Positions 1 through 9,966 of a stretch of DNA of 64,000 bases are shown in pieces. The notes under the pieces were generated by a model. It was given only the letters and a program-made list of their open reading frames with translations, did not search any database and was not told the origin of the DNA. Location: positions 62,001 through 126,000 of the forward strand of contig NZ_JAANCM010000012.1 in the NCBI RefSeq assembly GCF_011603255.1, read 5' to 3'. The stretch comes from Ferranicluibacter rubi. GTDB taxonomy: Bacteria; Pseudomonadota; Alphaproteobacteria; Rhizobiales; Rhizobiaceae. Position numbers and translations under genes: made by a program. Position 1 is the stretch's first letter; every line of letters starts with the position of its first letter.

Positions 1-1
1 G

Positions 2-760
2 GAAGAGGTCAAGCCGTCCGAAAAGCCGCCCGCCGAACCCGCAACCGAGGTCGCCGCCCTGCCGGCGCCCAAGGAAGAGGTGAAGCCGGACCCCAAGCCC
101 GATCCGAAGCCGGAGCCGGAAGCGAAGGCCGAGCCGACGCCGGAACCGACCCCGACGCCCGCCGAGCCGACGCCGGCTGAGGCCCCGGATGCCGCGGCCT
201 TGCCGCAGAACGTGCCGGCCCCGACCGCGCGCCCGAAGGTCGAGGAGACCGCCGCCGCGCAGACCGCCAAGACGCCCGATCGCAAGACGGATGCGGCGCC
301 CAAGGAGCAGAAGAAGACGTCGTCCCAGAAGGAAAGCGACTTCAATGCCGACGAGGTGGCAGCCCTCCTCAACAAGACGGAATCCTCCGGCGGCGGCGCC
401 AAGCGCTCGCAGGACAAGGCGGCGCTGGGCGGCAAGAAGACGACGACCGGCAATACGCTGTCCCTGAGCGAGATGGACGCATTGAAGGGCATGATCCAGA
501 AGAACTGGTCGATCATTCCCGGCATGGCGGATCTTCAGGGCATGGTGATCACGGTCACAATCCAGCTCGATCCGCAGGGCGAGATCGTCGGCCAGCCCGA
601 GGTCGAAGCGACGGGGGGCACGCCGACCTCGCAGCGCGCGATGATCGGCAGCGCCACGCGCGCCGTGCGCCGCTCCGCACCCTTCAAGCTGCCTGCCGAG
701 AAGTACGATTCCTGGCAGGAAGTCGTCATCCACTTCGATCCGTCGGACATGCTGCTGTGA
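2..760 (+). CDS. tolA: TolA, cell envelope integrity protein (5' end outside window)
   Basis: The frame is open from the first bases of the window, so the N-terminal membrane anchor and TolA start lie upstream. What remains (252 residues) begins with a long Pro/Glu/Lys/Ala-rich spacer typical of the periplasm-spanning TolA domain II, and ends with a folded C-terminal domain of about 95 residues of TonB/TolA type (a QKNWSIIPG segment followed by strand-rich sequence with IQLDPQGEIVG). TolA links the inner-membrane TolQR motor to TolB and Pal during envelope constriction at division. It is followed 90 bp later by tolB and then pal and cpoB, the standard tol-pal order. The reading assigned by neighbourhood and domain architecture is secure; TolQ and TolR would be expected just upstream. 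Confidence 0.9.
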   Translation, partial: EEVKPSEKPPAEPATEVAALPAPKEEVKPDPKPDPKPEPEAKAEPTPEPTPTPAEPTPAEAPDAAALPQNVPAPTARPKVEETAAAQTAKTPDRKTDAAPKEQKKTSSQKESDFNADEVAALLNKTESSGGGAKRSQDKAALGGKKTTTGNTLSLSEMDALKGMIQKNWSIIPGMADLQGMVITVTIQLDPQGEIVGQPEVEATGGTPTSQRAMIGSATRAVRRSAPFKLPAEKYDSWQEVVIHFDPSDMLL

Positions 761-850
761 CCGCCGGCTCTATCATCGAAATCACTCCGGCCATCGCTTC
801 GTGGGATGGCCGTCACCATACCGAATGGACTGCTGAGAGGCTCCGTAACC

Positions 851-2155
851 ATGCTTAGACGCACCTTTTTCCGGCTCTTCGTCGCGCTGACGGGTCTGGT
901 CGCTGCTGCGACCGTGCCTGCGCATGCGCGCGTCGAGATCAACATCAACCGGGGCAATGTCGAGCCGCTGCCGATCGCCATCACCGACTTCCTGCAAGGG
1001 GAGATGGGGCAGAAGATCTCGGACGTCGTGGCCGCCGACCTCAAGCGGTCGGGCCTGTTCGCGCCGGTCGACCGCAAGGCCTTCATCGAGAAGATCACCA
1101 ACCCGGACGCGGCGCCGCGCTTTGAAGACTGGCGCGTCTTGAACGTGCAGGCGCTCGTCACCGGCCGCGTCACGCAGGAGGCCGATGGCCGCCTGAAGGC
1201 GCAGTTCCGCCTGTGGGATGCCACGGCGCAGAACCAGATCACCGGCCAGCAGTATTTCACGCAGCCGGAAAACTGGCGCCGTCTCGCCCACATCATCGCG
1301 GACGCGATCTACAAGGAAATCACCGGCGAGGAGGGCTATTTCGATACCCGCGTCGTCTATGTCGCCGAAAGCGGCCCGAAGACGGCCCGCAAGCGCCAGC
1401 TCGCCATCATGGATCAGGATGGCGCCAATGCGCGCGCCATCACCAATTCCAACGATATCGTGCTGACGCCGCGCTTCTCGCCGAGCCGCCAGGAAATCAC
1501 CTATATGTCGTTCGAGGGCCAGGAGCCGCGGGTCTACCTGCTGCAGCTGGAAACCGGACAGCGCGAGGTGGTGGGCAACTTCCCCGGCATGACCTTTGCG
1601 CCGCGCTTCTCGCCGGATGGCCAGCGCGTCATCATGAGCCTTCAGCAGGAGGGCAACGCCAATATCTACACGATGGACCTGCGCTCGCGCACCACGACGC
1701 GCCTGACCTCGACGCCGGCCATCGACACCTCGCCGTCCTATGCGCCGGACGGCGCGCGCATCGTGTTCGAAAGCGACCGCGGCGGCCGCCAGCAGCTTTA
1801 CGTCATGGGCGCCGACGGTTCCGGCCAGACACGCATCTCGTTCGGCGACGGTTCCTATTCCACACCGGTCTGGTCGCCGCGCGGCGACCTCATCGCCTTC
1901 ACCAAGCAGTCGGGCGGCAAGTTCTCGATCGGCGTGATGAAGCCGGACGGTTCGGGCGAGCGCATCCTTACATCGGGCTTCCACAATGAAGGCCCGACCT
2001 GGGCGCCCAACGGCCGTGTGCTGATGTTCTTCCGCCAGGAGAGCGGTGCCGGCGGTCCGCAGCTCTATTCCATCGACCTCACGGGCTATAACGAGCAGCG
2101 CGTTGCCACCCAGGGCTTCGCGTCCGACCCGGCCTGGTCGCCGCTCCTGGAGTAG
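851..2155 (+). CDS. tolB: TolB, Tol-Pal system beta-propeller protein
   Basis: 434 residues. I chose the ATG at 851 because it opens a clear Sec signal peptide ([16 protein letters not shown]...AHA, cleavage near residue 26); an in-frame ATG at 806 would add 15 polar residues in front of it. The N-terminal domain is followed by repeated propeller blades with the motif FSPDGxR/FSPSRQ/YAPDGAR and the DPAWSP end, as in WD40-like TolB. The protein sits in the periplasm and binds Pal and TolA, transmitting the Tol motor's action to the outer membrane. Length matches the family (about 430). Confidence 0.96.
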   Translation: MLRRTFFRLFVALTGLVAAATVPAHARVEININRGNVEPLPIAITDFLQGEMGQKISDVVAADLKRSGLFAPVDRKAFIEKITNPDAAPRFEDWRVLNVQALVTGRVTQEADGRLKAQFRLWDATAQNQITGQQYFTQPENWRRLAHIIADAIYKEITGEEGYFDTRVVYVAESGPKTARKRQLAIMDQDGANARAITNSNDIVLTPRFSPSRQEITYMSFEGQEPRVYLLQLETGQREVVGNFPGMTFAPRFSPDGQRVIMSLQQEGNANIYTMDLRSRTTTRLTSTPAIDTSPSYAPDGARIVFESDRGGRQQLYVMGADGSGQTRISFGDGSYSTPVWSPRGDLIAFTKQSGGKFSIGVMKPDGSGERILTSGFHNEGPTWAPNGRVLMFFRQESGAGGPQLYSIDLTGYNEQRVATQGFASDPAWSPLLE

Positions 2156-2253
2156 CCAGACCTCGCGATTGCGGCGGGAATCGTGGTAAAATGCCGCTTT
2201 CTCGCCGCAAAGTGCTGATTACGACCGCTCGATGGTCGCGCGTTGAGAGAGTT

Positions 2254-2283
2254 TTAACCATCTCCGGTGTATGAAGATTAACC
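2254..2283 (+). promoter_or_regulatory. Putative CtrA half-sites upstream of pal
   Basis: The gap between tolB and pal carries TTAACCAT at 2254-2261 and TTAACC at 2278-2283, about 75-100 bp before the pal start. TTAACCAT is a known CtrA half-site in alphaproteobacteria. The match is seen directly; control by CtrA is inference. Confidence 0.4.
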
Positions 2284-2355
2284 GCTTCCGGTTACAGTTC
2301 GGCAACCCTGATATTTGTTACCCCCCGACCTTTGCTTACCCAAGGAGACCGGCTC

Positions 2356-2889
2356 ATGAGCCGCATTCACGTCCCGGCCACAGGCCGCCTTCAGTCCCTC
2401 GCGCGCAATCCCGTCGCGATCGCCCTGTTCATGTCGCTGGCCCTCGCAGGCTGCGCTTCCAAGAAGAACAACATGCCGAACGATGCCGCCGGCCTCGGCC
2501 TCGGCGCCGGTTCCGCAACGCCGGGCTCGCAGCAGGACTTCACGGTCAATGTCGGCGACCGGATCTTCTTCGACACGGATAGCTCGTCCATCCGCGCCGA
2601 CGCGCAGGCAACGCTGTCGCGCCAGGCACAGTGGCTTGCCAAGTACCCGAACTACCAGATCACGGTCGAAGGCCATGCCGACGAACGCGGCACGCGCGAA
2701 TACAACCTGGCGCTTGGCGCCCGCCGCGCTGCGGCTGCCAAGGAGTTCCTCTCCGGCCAGGGCGTTCCGGCCGGCCGCATGCGCACCATCTCCTACGGCA
2801 AGGAAAAGCCGGTCGCCGTCTGCGACGACATTTCCTGCTGGTCGCAGAACCGCCGCTCGGTCACCGTTCTCGGCGGCGGCAACATGTAA
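2356..2889 (+). CDS. pal: Pal, peptidoglycan-associated outer-membrane lipoprotein
   Basis: 177 residues. The ATG at 2356 is chosen because AAGGAG lies 8 bases upstream; the upstream ATG at 2332 has no such site. A lipoprotein signal peptide ends in the lipobox LAGC (Cys near residue 33). The C-terminal OmpA-like domain shows FFDTDSSSI and the peptidoglycan-binding stretch VEGHADERGTREYNLALG, diagnostic of Pal. Two Cys residues (CDDISC) lie near the C-terminus, as in other rhizobial Pal proteins. It anchors the outer membrane to peptidoglycan and partners TolB. A 200-bp gap separates it from tolB, so it may have its own promoter as well as operon read-through. Confidence 0.97.
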   Translation: MSRIHVPATGRLQSLARNPVAIALFMSLALAGCASKKNNMPNDAAGLGLGAGSATPGSQQDFTVNVGDRIFFDTDSSSIRADAQATLSRQAQWLAKYPNYQITVEGHADERGTREYNLALGARRAAAAKEFLSGQGVPAGRMRTISYGKEKPVAVCDDISCWSQNRRSVTVLGGGNM

Positions 2890-2921
2890 GTCTCGATCCT
2901 GACGAAGGTTTCGAAAGGGGG

Positions 2922-2953
2922 AAGGCGGTCTGCAAGGGCCGCCTTTCTTTTTC
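2922..2953 (+). terminator. Rho-independent terminator after pal
   Basis: AAGGCGG (2922-2928) pairs perfectly with CCGCCTT (2939-2945) around a 10-base loop and is followed by a T-rich tract (TCTTTTT). It ends the tolB-pal transcript before cpoB. Confidence 0.8.
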
Positions 2954-3083
2954 GTCACACTTTGACCGAACTCCGTTGCTTTTTGCAGGCAATTGGAAAA
3001 CTGTGCGGCGGTTGCAGTGCGGTAGAGGCGGGACTCCTTCGCTTCGGCCTGCGACATGATCGGTATCGAACGGGACACATGAC

Positions 3084-4124
3084 ATGAAGAACATTGTCGT
3101 GGCAGCCATGATCGGTCTTGGCGCCTTCGGGTCGCTGAGCCAGCCCGTGACTGCCATGCCGCTTTCCGGCTGGCTGGACAAGACGTTCCACCGCAACGGA
3201 ACGAAGCCTGTCGAACAGGCGCCGCTGCTCAAGGTGCAGGCCAGCGAGGCCGGGCGCATCGGGCAGCTCGAAGAAACGATCCGCTCCCTCAACGGGCGTA
3301 TCGAAGAGATGAGCTTCCAGCTCCTGCAGATGCAGGAACAGATCCGGAAGTTCCAGGAAGACAACGAGCTGCGCTTCCAGGACATCGAAGGTGCCAAGCC
3401 TGCGGCTCCGCGCAAGAGCGGGGCGCTCGAAACGCCGCGCACCTCCGGCGAGGCCATGGCGACCACCGGTCGCACGGCACCGCCTGCAACCGTTACCGAT
3501 CCCGGCGCAAGCACGGGATCGGAGACGGCCTCCGGCGTGCCCGGTGCTGCTCCCGGCGGTTTGCCGACGACGCTCGGCCAGATCATCCTCGACGATGCCG
3601 GCAACCCGATCGGTGCCAATGCCGACAACCTACCCGATCCCAGCACCGATCTGGGCGCCGTCGCCTCGACCGATCCCGGCACGCGCGCCGCACCGGGCCT
3701 GAATGCCACGCCCGAGACCGAGCAGCAGACGGCCAGCCTCGACAATCCCGGCGATCTCTACCAGTCGGCCTATGGCCATGTGCTCTCCGGCGACTACAGC
3801 CAGGCGGAAAACGAGTTCCGCGGCTATCTCGAAGCCTTCCCCAAGGGCGAGAAGGCGGCCGATGCCAGCTTCTGGATGGGTGAGGCCCAGTATTCTCAAG
3901 GGAAATTCAACGACAGCGCCAAGACCTTTCTGAATGCGCATCAGGCCTATTCCAAGTCGCCCAAGGCGCCGGAAATGCTCTTGAAGCTCGGCATGTCGCT
4001 GGCCGCTCTCGACAACAAGGAAACCGCCTGCGCGACCCTCCGCGAAGTCGGAAAACGCTATCCCAAGGCCTCCCCCGCGGTGAAGGCCAAGGTCACGTCC
4101 GAGCAGGGCCGCCTTTCCTGCTGA
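3084..4124 (+). CDS. cpoB: CpoB/YbgF, Tol-Pal-associated periplasmic TPR protein
   Basis: 346 residues with an N-terminal signal peptide (MKNIVVAAMIGLG...TAMP). Residues about 55-100 form a coiled coil (RIGQLEETIRSLNGRIEEM), the trimerisation part of YbgF. A Pro/Thr/Gly-rich linker of about 110 residues follows, then C-terminal TPR-like repeats starting at GDLYQSAYGHVLSGDYSQAENEF. CpoB couples the Tol machine to peptidoglycan synthesis in other bacteria. The linker is longer than in E. coli CpoB (about 263 residues in total). The stop overlaps the tilS start (TGATG), so the two genes are translationally linked. Confidence 0.92.
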   Translation: MKNIVVAAMIGLGAFGSLSQPVTAMPLSGWLDKTFHRNGTKPVEQAPLLKVQASEAGRIGQLEETIRSLNGRIEEMSFQLLQMQEQIRKFQEDNELRFQDIEGAKPAAPRKSGALETPRTSGEAMATTGRTAPPATVTDPGASTGSETASGVPGAAPGGLPTTLGQIILDDAGNPIGANADNLPDPSTDLGAVASTDPGTRAAPGLNATPETEQQTASLDNPGDLYQSAYGHVLSGDYSQAENEFRGYLEAFPKGEKAADASFWMGEAQYSQGKFNDSAKTFLNAHQAYSKSPKAPEMLLKLGMSLAALDNKETACATLREVGKRYPKASPAVKAKVTSEQGRLSC

Positions 4125-5512
4125 TGCAGCCGCTATTGCCGGCCCGGCCAAGCCCCGACCGTGCGGCCACCGCGCCGCGTGCCGCCGCCCACGCCTTCCT
4201 CTCTCGCCTGCGCCATCCGTCCACCGTGCTCGTCGCTATCTCCGGCGGCAGCGATTCGGTCGGCCTCCTGCTCGCCCTCCATCACGCCGTGAAGACCTCC
4301 GGCGCGCCCCACCGCCTCGTCGCCTGCACCGTCGATCACGCCCTGCGATCCGGTTCGGCTGCAGAGGCCGAGGCGGTCTCCCGGCGCTGCGCCGCGCTCG
4401 GCATTCCCCACACGGTCGCCCGCTGGTCGCATTCCGGCATCGCCTCCGGCCTCCAGGCGGAAGCCCGTCTTGCACGCTACCGGCTCCTCAGCGCGGCGGC
4501 GCGCGATTTTCAGGCCGACCTCGTTGTCACCGGACATTCCCGCGACGATCAGGCCGAGACCATCGCCATGCGCGCCGCCCGCAGCCCCCAGACGTTAGAC
4601 GCAGGCGAACCGCCCGCCATCGGTCTCGCCGGCATGGCGGATGCCGTCCTTTTCGATCGAACCCTCTGGATCTGCCGCCCCTTCCTCAACGTTCGCCGAC
4701 AGGCCATCCGCGATGACCTCACATCTCTTGGGGAGAGGTGGATCGACGATCCGAGCAATGACGATCCCCGTTTCGAGCGCGTCCGCTTCCGGCAGGCCGG
4801 TCCTGTTGTCGTGGGGCAGGGGACCGAAAATATCCTCCAGGACGCGATTTCCCACCGCCTGAAGGCAGACACGGCGATATCGAAGCTTCTCGCCGATCAC
4901 GTTCGCGTTCACGCCGCCATCGCGGCCGAGATCGCTCTTGCCGACCTCGATGTGACCGACACTCACTGGCAGCGGCTGCTTGCCGTGCTCGCCGCCACCC
5001 TTGCCGGAAAGCCGCACCCGATCGGGCAGGACACCGCCGCCCGCCTCTTTGCGACCCTGCAGACAAATATGGCGGGTGCAACCACTGCCGGCGGCTGCGT
5101 TTTCGAGCGACGCGGCGGGCGGCTGTTCGTCTATCGCGAGCGCCGCAATCTCCCGCCGCCGGTCACCGTCGAACCGGGACAGACGCTGATCTGGGATGGC
5201 CGCTTTGCGATCGACAACCACGGCGCGGCTGCGATCACGCTCATGGCGGGTGCGGATCGAGCACTTGTCCACAGGCTCACGGAAGGCGGCCTTCCCACGG
5301 GCGTTGCCGGGCGCATCGCGCAGGCGTCTCCCGGCATGCTCTTGCCCGACGGCGCAACCGCCGATCCCACGGCCTTTTCGCTGGCGCCCGTCATCGCGCC
5401 CTACGACACCTTTTTGCCGCGTTTCGACCTGATGATCGCGCAAAGCATCGCCGCGCTTTTCAACCGCGCACCGTTTCCGACATGTCCGGTTGACGATATC
5501 TCGACGAAATGA
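4124..5512 (+). CDS. tilS: TilS, tRNA(Ile)-lysidine synthase
   Basis: 462 residues. The PP-loop ATPase motif ISGGSDS is at about residues 39-45, and TGHSRDDQAET near residues 136-146 is the second family signature. The enzyme converts C34 of the CAU-anticodon tRNA-Ile2 to lysidine using ATP and lysine, letting it read AUA. The ATG overlaps the cpoB stop by one base. The C-terminal half is less conserved, as usual for the family, and ends just before ftsH; tilS-ftsH is a widely conserved pair. Confidence 0.94.
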   Translation: MQPLLPARPSPDRAATAPRAAAHAFLSRLRHPSTVLVAISGGSDSVGLLLALHHAVKTSGAPHRLVACTVDHALRSGSAAEAEAVSRRCAALGIPHTVARWSHSGIASGLQAEARLARYRLLSAAARDFQADLVVTGHSRDDQAETIAMRAARSPQTLDAGEPPAIGLAGMADAVLFDRTLWICRPFLNVRRQAIRDDLTSLGERWIDDPSNDDPRFERVRFRQAGPVVVGQGTENILQDAISHRLKADTAISKLLADHVRVHAAIAAEIALADLDVTDTHWQRLLAVLAATLAGKPHPIGQDTAARLFATLQTNMAGATTAGGCVFERRGGRLFVYRERRNLPPPVTVEPGQTLIWDGRFAIDNHGAAAITLMAGADRALVHRLTEGGLPTGVAGRIAQASPGMLLPDGATADPTAFSLAPVIAPYDTFLPRFDLMIAQSIAALFNRAPFPTCPVDDISTK

Positions 5513-5618
5513 TCGGGCAAAGGGCGGTTTGCCTTGGCAAGGCCTGTCGCGAACCCTATGTTAGCGAAGAAATATGGGCCCCGGTCGCGGGGCGCCAGCA
5601 CCGGTTCCGGGGAATTCG

Positions 5619-7556
5619 ATGAACCCTAATTTTCGTAATCTTGCCCTCTGGGCCATTATCGCTCTCTTGCTGATTGCGCTTTTCAGCATGTTTCAGCAGC
5701 CGTCGGAGCGTAGCGCCTCGCGGGAAGTTCCGTTTTCGCAGTTCCTGAAGGATGTCGATGGCAGCCGCGTCAAGGACGTTGTCATCACCGGCAACAAGGT
5801 GCTCGGCACCTTCAACGAGAGTGGCGCGACGTTCCAGACCTATGCTCCCTCCGTGGATACGGCGCTCACCGAACGGCTCGAAGCCAAGAACGTGACAGTC
5901 ACCGTTCGTCCGGAAACGGACGGCTCCAACGGTTTCCTGAGCTTCATCGGCACGCTGCTCCCCATGCTGCTGATCCTCGGCGTCTGGCTGTTCTTCATGC
6001 GCCAGATGCAGGGTGGGTCGCGTGGTGCCATGGGCTTCGGCAAGTCCAAGGCAAAGCTTCTCACCGAAGCGCATGGCCGCATCACGTTCGACGACGTTGC
6101 CGGCGTGGATGAAGCCAAGCAGGATCTGGAAGAAATCGTCGAGTTCCTGCGCGATCCGCAGAAGTTTCAGCGCCTCGGCGGTCGTATCCCGCGCGGCGTG
6201 CTGCTGGTCGGTCCTCCCGGTACCGGTAAGACGCTGCTCGCCCGCTCGGTTGCCGGCGAAGCCAACGTTCCCTTCTTCACGATTTCCGGTTCGGACTTCG
6301 TCGAAATGTTCGTCGGCGTTGGCGCCAGCCGCGTGCGCGACATGTTCGAGCAGGCCAAGAAGAACGCGCCCTGCATCATCTTCATCGACGAAATCGATGC
6401 GGTCGGCCGTCATCGCGGCGCCGGTCTCGGCGGCGGCAATGACGAACGCGAGCAGACGCTGAACCAGCTTCTGGTCGAGATGGATGGTTTCGAGGCGAAC
6501 GAGGGTGTCATCCTCATCGCCGCGACCAACCGTCCCGACGTTCTCGACCCCGCCTTGCTGCGTCCGGGCCGTTTCGACCGTCAGGTCGTCGTGCCCAATC
6601 CCGACATCAACGGCCGCGAGCGCATTCTCAAGGTTCACGTTCGCAACGTGCCGCTGGCACCGAATGTCGATCTGAAGATTCTCGCCCGCGGTACGCCCGG
6701 TTTCTCCGGTGCCGATCTGATGAACCTCGTCAACGAATCCGCCCTTATGGCCGCCCGCCGCAACAAGCGCGTCGTCACCATGGCCGAGTTCGAAGACGCC
6801 AAGGACAAGATCATGATGGGTGCGGAACGCCGCAACTCCGCCATGACCGAGTCCGAAAAGAAGCTGACGGCCTATCACGAAGCCGGACATGCCATCGTCG
6901 CGTTGAAGGTCCCCGCAGCCGATCCGCTGCACAAGGCAACCATCATTCCGCGCGGTCGTGCGCTCGGCATGGTCATGCAGCTTCCCGAAGGCGACCGCTA
7001 TTCGATGAGCTACAAGTGGATGGTCTCGCGCCTCGCCATCATGATGGGCGGCCGCGTTGCCGAGGAAATCACCTTCGGCAAGGAGAACATCACCTCGGGC
7101 GCATCGTCGGATATCGAGCAGGCCACCAAGCTTGCCCGCGCCATGGTCACGCAGTGGGGCTTTTCCGACCAGCTCGGCCAGGTTTCCTACGGCGAAAACC
7201 AGCAGGAAGTCTTCCTCGGTCACTCCGTCTCGCAGTCGAAGAACGTGTCGGAAGCCACCGCACAGAAGATCGACAACGAGGTTCGCCGCCTGATCGACGA
7301 AGCCTATGACGAAGCCCGCCGGATCATCACGGACATGAATTCGGAGTTCGTGGCCGTGGCCGAAGGCCTGCTGGAATATGAAACGCTGACCGGCGAAGAG
7401 ATCAAGGCGCTGATGCGTGGCGACAAGCCCGCCCGCGACCTCGGCGACGATTCGCCCCCCCATCGCGGTCCCGCCGTCCCCTCGGCCGGCGCCAAGAAGG
7501 ACGGCACGACGCCCAAGGGCGAAGCGGAAGGCGGCCTCGAGCCGCAGCCGCAATAA
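5619..7556 (+). CDS. ftsH: FtsH, ATP-dependent zinc metalloprotease
   Basis: 645 residues, start at the ATG opening [10 protein letters not shown]. Two transmembrane segments (about residues 7-24 and 108-126) flank a periplasmic domain. The AAA module has Walker A GPPGTGKT, Walker B IIFIDEID and the second region of homology [21 protein letters not shown]. The protease zinc motif HEAGH follows, with the downstream Asp ligand in SSDIEQAT. FtsH degrades membrane proteins and regulators such as sigma-32 at the inner membrane; its likely substrate RpoH is encoded at 40.3 kb. The tail is Pro/Lys/Gly-rich. Confidence 0.98.
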   Translation: MNPNFRNLALWAIIALLLIALFSMFQQPSERSASREVPFSQFLKDVDGSRVKDVVITGNKVLGTFNESGATFQTYAPSVDTALTERLEAKNVTVTVRPETDGSNGFLSFIGTLLPMLLILGVWLFFMRQMQGGSRGAMGFGKSKAKLLTEAHGRITFDDVAGVDEAKQDLEEIVEFLRDPQKFQRLGGRIPRGVLLVGPPGTGKTLLARSVAGEANVPFFTISGSDFVEMFVGVGASRVRDMFEQAKKNAPCIIFIDEIDAVGRHRGAGLGGGNDEREQTLNQLLVEMDGFEANEGVILIAATNRPDVLDPALLRPGRFDRQVVVPNPDINGRERILKVHVRNVPLAPNVDLKILARGTPGFSGADLMNLVNESALMAARRNKRVVTMAEFEDAKDKIMMGAERRNSAMTESEKKLTAYHEAGHAIVALKVPAADPLHKATIIPRGRALGMVMQLPEGDRYSMSYKWMVSRLAIMMGGRVAEEITFGKENITSGASSDIEQATKLARAMVTQWGFSDQLGQVSYGENQQEVFLGHSVSQSKNVSEATAQKIDNEVRRLIDEAYDEARRIITDMNSEFVAVAEGLLEYETLTGEEIKALMRGDKPARDLGDDSPPHRGPAVPSAGAKKDGTTPKGEAEGGLEPQPQ

Positions 7557-7581
7557 GCCGATTACGCTTTGCAAAACATCG

Positions 7582-7615
7582 AAACCCTTCGGCTCACGCC
7601 GGAGGGTTTTTTCGT
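7582..7615 (+). terminator. Rho-independent terminator after ftsH
   Basis: ACCCTTCGGC (7584-7593), loop TCAC, GCCGGAGGGT (7598-7607), then a run of six T. A decayed second copy of the same sequence lies at 7743-7775. Confidence 0.85.
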
Positions 7616-7622
7616 TCCCCTT

Positions 7623-7708
7623 CGTCATGCTCGGGCTTGTCCCGAGCATCTGCAACGGTCTGATTTCCTTGAGCTCAGCAGATCCTCGGCACAAGGCCGA
7701 GGATGACG
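7623..7708. repeat. RIME-like large palindromic rhizobial repeat
   Basis: The left half (7623-7653) and the right half (7678-7708) are inverted copies: CGTCAT-CTCGG-CTTGT-CCGAG-ATCTGC against its reverse complement, with several compensating G/C changes. Each half also folds on itself (CTCGGG..CCCGAG and CCTCGG..CCGAGG). This two-palindrome layout matches the Rhizobium-specific intergenic mosaic element class (RIME). Assignment to RIME1 rests on recall of the class and needs a genome-wide copy count. Confidence 0.7.
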
Positions 7709-8531
7709 TCGCGCGAAAAGAGAGCCTTCAGGGCAGTTTGAACCCTTCGGCCGACGCTGGAGGTTTTTTGTTTTCAGAATTATTTTCATCCCATCTTTTC
7801 CCCGCCCGCTTTTCCTCCATCATACTTCCCTCGTCCCGTTATCGGATGCACCGGAAGGCGTTCCGGCGAGGCGGGGCCGGTGCCGACGTCAAGGATTCTA
7901 CGCACGTCCTTGGCTGCGGGCTCGTGAAAGGGCTGTCCGTCGTGGACCTCGAAAGGGTCTCGGCGTGGCGATGTCATAGAAGAGGCGGCGACCGTTGAAA
8001 CCGCGGTCGTCCTGTGAAACCTGGCAAGGCGGCGGCAAGCCGCGTCGTGACTGCCGGACGCGCCATCGGGTCGAGCCGATGGAATCTTCTTCGAGAACAG
8101 CCGGGCTGCGGGAAAAACCACCGAACGAGGCGCTGGAAGATGTCATCTTCCACTGAACTACCAACGCGGCAGCTTCCAGCGCCTCGTCCGAACTGCCCTC
8201 CTCTCCACGGCGCTTTCGCGCGCGTGGTTATCGGCGCGTTGGGTCTCGATATCGGTAAGCTTTACGAAGGTAACGGCGTGTAATCATTTCTGATGGCCGT
8301 GAGGATGCCGTTTTCCGCCTGTCTGTGGCAGAAGGTGCCGAGAGCGCCAGGGAGACCGGCGGCGTTCCGGCCTTGGCGCTGCCCTCGTCCGCGAGGTGGT
8401 TGCGCCGGGACACGAGCATTTCCCGGCAGAGCGTCTTCGCGTCGCCTTCGGACGATGCGGCAATACAAATGAGAGACAGCCGTCCGGGTGAACCCGACTT
8501 CCCGGAAACGGCTCTGGACGATGGAGCGATC
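7709..8531. other. Gene-free, hairpin-rich stretch between ftsH and glmM
   Basis: I find no convincing gene here. It holds a second, weaker copy of the ftsH terminator (7743-7775) and then a series of strong inverted repeats. GACCG/CGGTC (7990-8008) comes first, then CCATCGG/CCGATGG with a six-base loop (8063-8082). Last is a perfect 15-bp stem, ACGAGGCGCTGGAAG at 8125-8139 with its complement at 8173-8187, around a 33-base loop. Open frames on the minus strand (7786-8121 and 7898-8164) show no recognisable family. The region could be a structured RNA, a decayed gene or a repeat remnant. Confidence 0.6.
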
Positions 8532-9884
8532 ATGAAGCGCAGATATTTCGGCACCGACGGCATTCGCGGGCAGGCCAACATTTTCCCGATGACGCCGGAT
8601 CTCGCCATGCGGGTCGGCATCGCCGTCGGCACCATCTTTCGCCGTGGCGCGCACCGTCACCGGGTCGTCATCGGCAAGGATACCCGCCTGTCGGGCTATA
8701 TGCTGGAAAACGCCTTGGTCGCCGGCTTCACCGCGGCCGGTGTCGATGCTTTCGTCCTCGGCCCCATTCCCACGCCCGCCGTCGCCATGCTGACACGGTC
8801 GCTGCGCGCGGATATCGGCGTGATGATCTCCGCCTCGCACAATCCGTTCGAAGACAACGGCATCAAGCTTTTCGGCCCCGACGGCTACAAGCTCTCCGAC
8901 GATATCGAGAGCCAGATCGAGGAACTGCTCGATCAGGACCTGTCGATGCAGCTCGCGCGCAGCAACGAGATCGGCCGCGCCAAGCGCATCGACGGCGTGC
9001 ATGACCGCTATATCGAGCATGCCAAGCGCACGCTGCCGCGCGATGTGACGCTGAAGGGCCTGCGCATCGCCATCGATTGCGCCAATGGCGCCGCCTACAA
9101 GGTCGCGCCGGCCGCCCTCTGGGAGCTCGGCGCCGACGTGGTGTCGATCGGCACGGAGCCGAACGGCACGAATATCAATCTGGATTGCGGCTCCACCAGC
9201 CCGGCGGCCCTGTCGAAGAAGGTGCATGAAGTCCGCGCCGATATCGGCATTGCGCTGGATGGCGATGCGGACCGCGTGCTGATCGTGGACGAGAAGGGTA
9301 CGATCATCGACGGCGACCAGCTGATGGCCGTGATTGCCGACAGCTGGGCGGCGGAAGGCACCTTGCGCGGCGGCGGCATCGTCGCCACTGTCATGTCCAA
9401 TCTCGGGCTTGAGCGTTACCTGCAGAGCCGCAAGCTGTCGCTCCAGCGCACCAAGGTCGGCGACCGCTATGTCGTCGAGCACATGCGCGAAAACGGCTTC
9501 AACATCGGCGGCGAGCAGTCGGGCCATATCGTGCTCTCGGATTTCGGCACGACGGGCGACGGCCTGGTCGCCGCGCTTCAGGTGCTCTCCAGCGTCAAGC
9601 GGCTGGGCAAGCCCGTCAGCGAGGTCTGCCACAAGTTCACGCCCGTACCGCAGGTCCTGAAGAACGTGCGCATTTCAGCAGGCAAGCCGCTCGAGGACAA
9701 TGCCGTCCGTCAGGCGATCGCCGATGCCGAGGCCGCACTGTCGAAGAACGGTCGCCTCCTCATCCGCCCCTCCGGCACCGAGCCGCTGATCCGCGTGATG
9801 GCGGAAGGCGACGATCGCGGCCAGGTCGAGCGGATCGTCGACGAACTCGTCTCCGTCATCGGCTCCGTCCGCCACGCGGCGTAG
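8532..9884 (+). CDS. glmM: GlmM, phosphoglucosamine mutase
   Basis: 450 residues from the ATG at 8532 ([14 protein letters not shown]), the usual start; an upstream in-frame ATG would add 69 residues of no family resemblance. The catalytic phosphoserine loop [17 protein letters not shown] lies near residue 100, the magnesium-binding DGDADR near 240, and the phosphate-binding [11 protein letters not shown] near the C-terminus. GlmM converts glucosamine-6-phosphate to glucosamine-1-phosphate for peptidoglycan and LPS precursors. It follows ftsH, as in many proteobacteria, but is separated here by an unusually long gap. Confidence 0.97.
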   Translation: MKRRYFGTDGIRGQANIFPMTPDLAMRVGIAVGTIFRRGAHRHRVVIGKDTRLSGYMLENALVAGFTAAGVDAFVLGPIPTPAVAMLTRSLRADIGVMISASHNPFEDNGIKLFGPDGYKLSDDIESQIEELLDQDLSMQLARSNEIGRAKRIDGVHDRYIEHAKRTLPRDVTLKGLRIAIDCANGAAYKVAPAALWELGADVVSIGTEPNGTNINLDCGSTSPAALSKKVHEVRADIGIALDGDADRVLIVDEKGTIIDGDQLMAVIADSWAAEGTLRGGGIVATVMSNLGLERYLQSRKLSLQRTKVGDRYVVEHMRENGFNIGGEQSGHIVLSDFGTTGDGLVAALQVLSSVKRLGKPVSEVCHKFTPVPQVLKNVRISAGKPLEDNAVRQAIADAEAALSKNGRLLIRPSGTEPLIRVMAEGDDRGQVERIVDELVSVIGSVRHAA

Positions 9885-9913
9885 GTTTCTCTAGGATTGA
9901 CGGTTGAATGAAG

Positions 9914-9940
9914 AAACCCGGCCTCGCGCCGGGTTTTTTC
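9914..9940 (+). terminator. Rho-independent terminator after glmM
   Basis: AACCCGGC (9915-9922), loop CTCGC, GCCGGGTT (9928-9935) and a T tract. Confidence 0.85.
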
Positions 9941-9966
9941 TTTCGAAATACGGTGAATTTTCTTGG

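Noticed and set aside
5556-7694. 712-codon open frame opposite ftsH
   Set aside because: Mirror of the ftsH codons in a GC-rich gene; composition and lack of family resemblance mark it as an antisense shadow.
7860-8190. RNase P RNA, tmRNA or tRNA as the explanation of the hairpin region before glmM
   Set aside because: I checked for the conserved core sequences of RNase P and for tRNA arms on both strands; only chance fragments (AAACCTGGC, GGTAGTTCAGTGG) were found, without matching stems.
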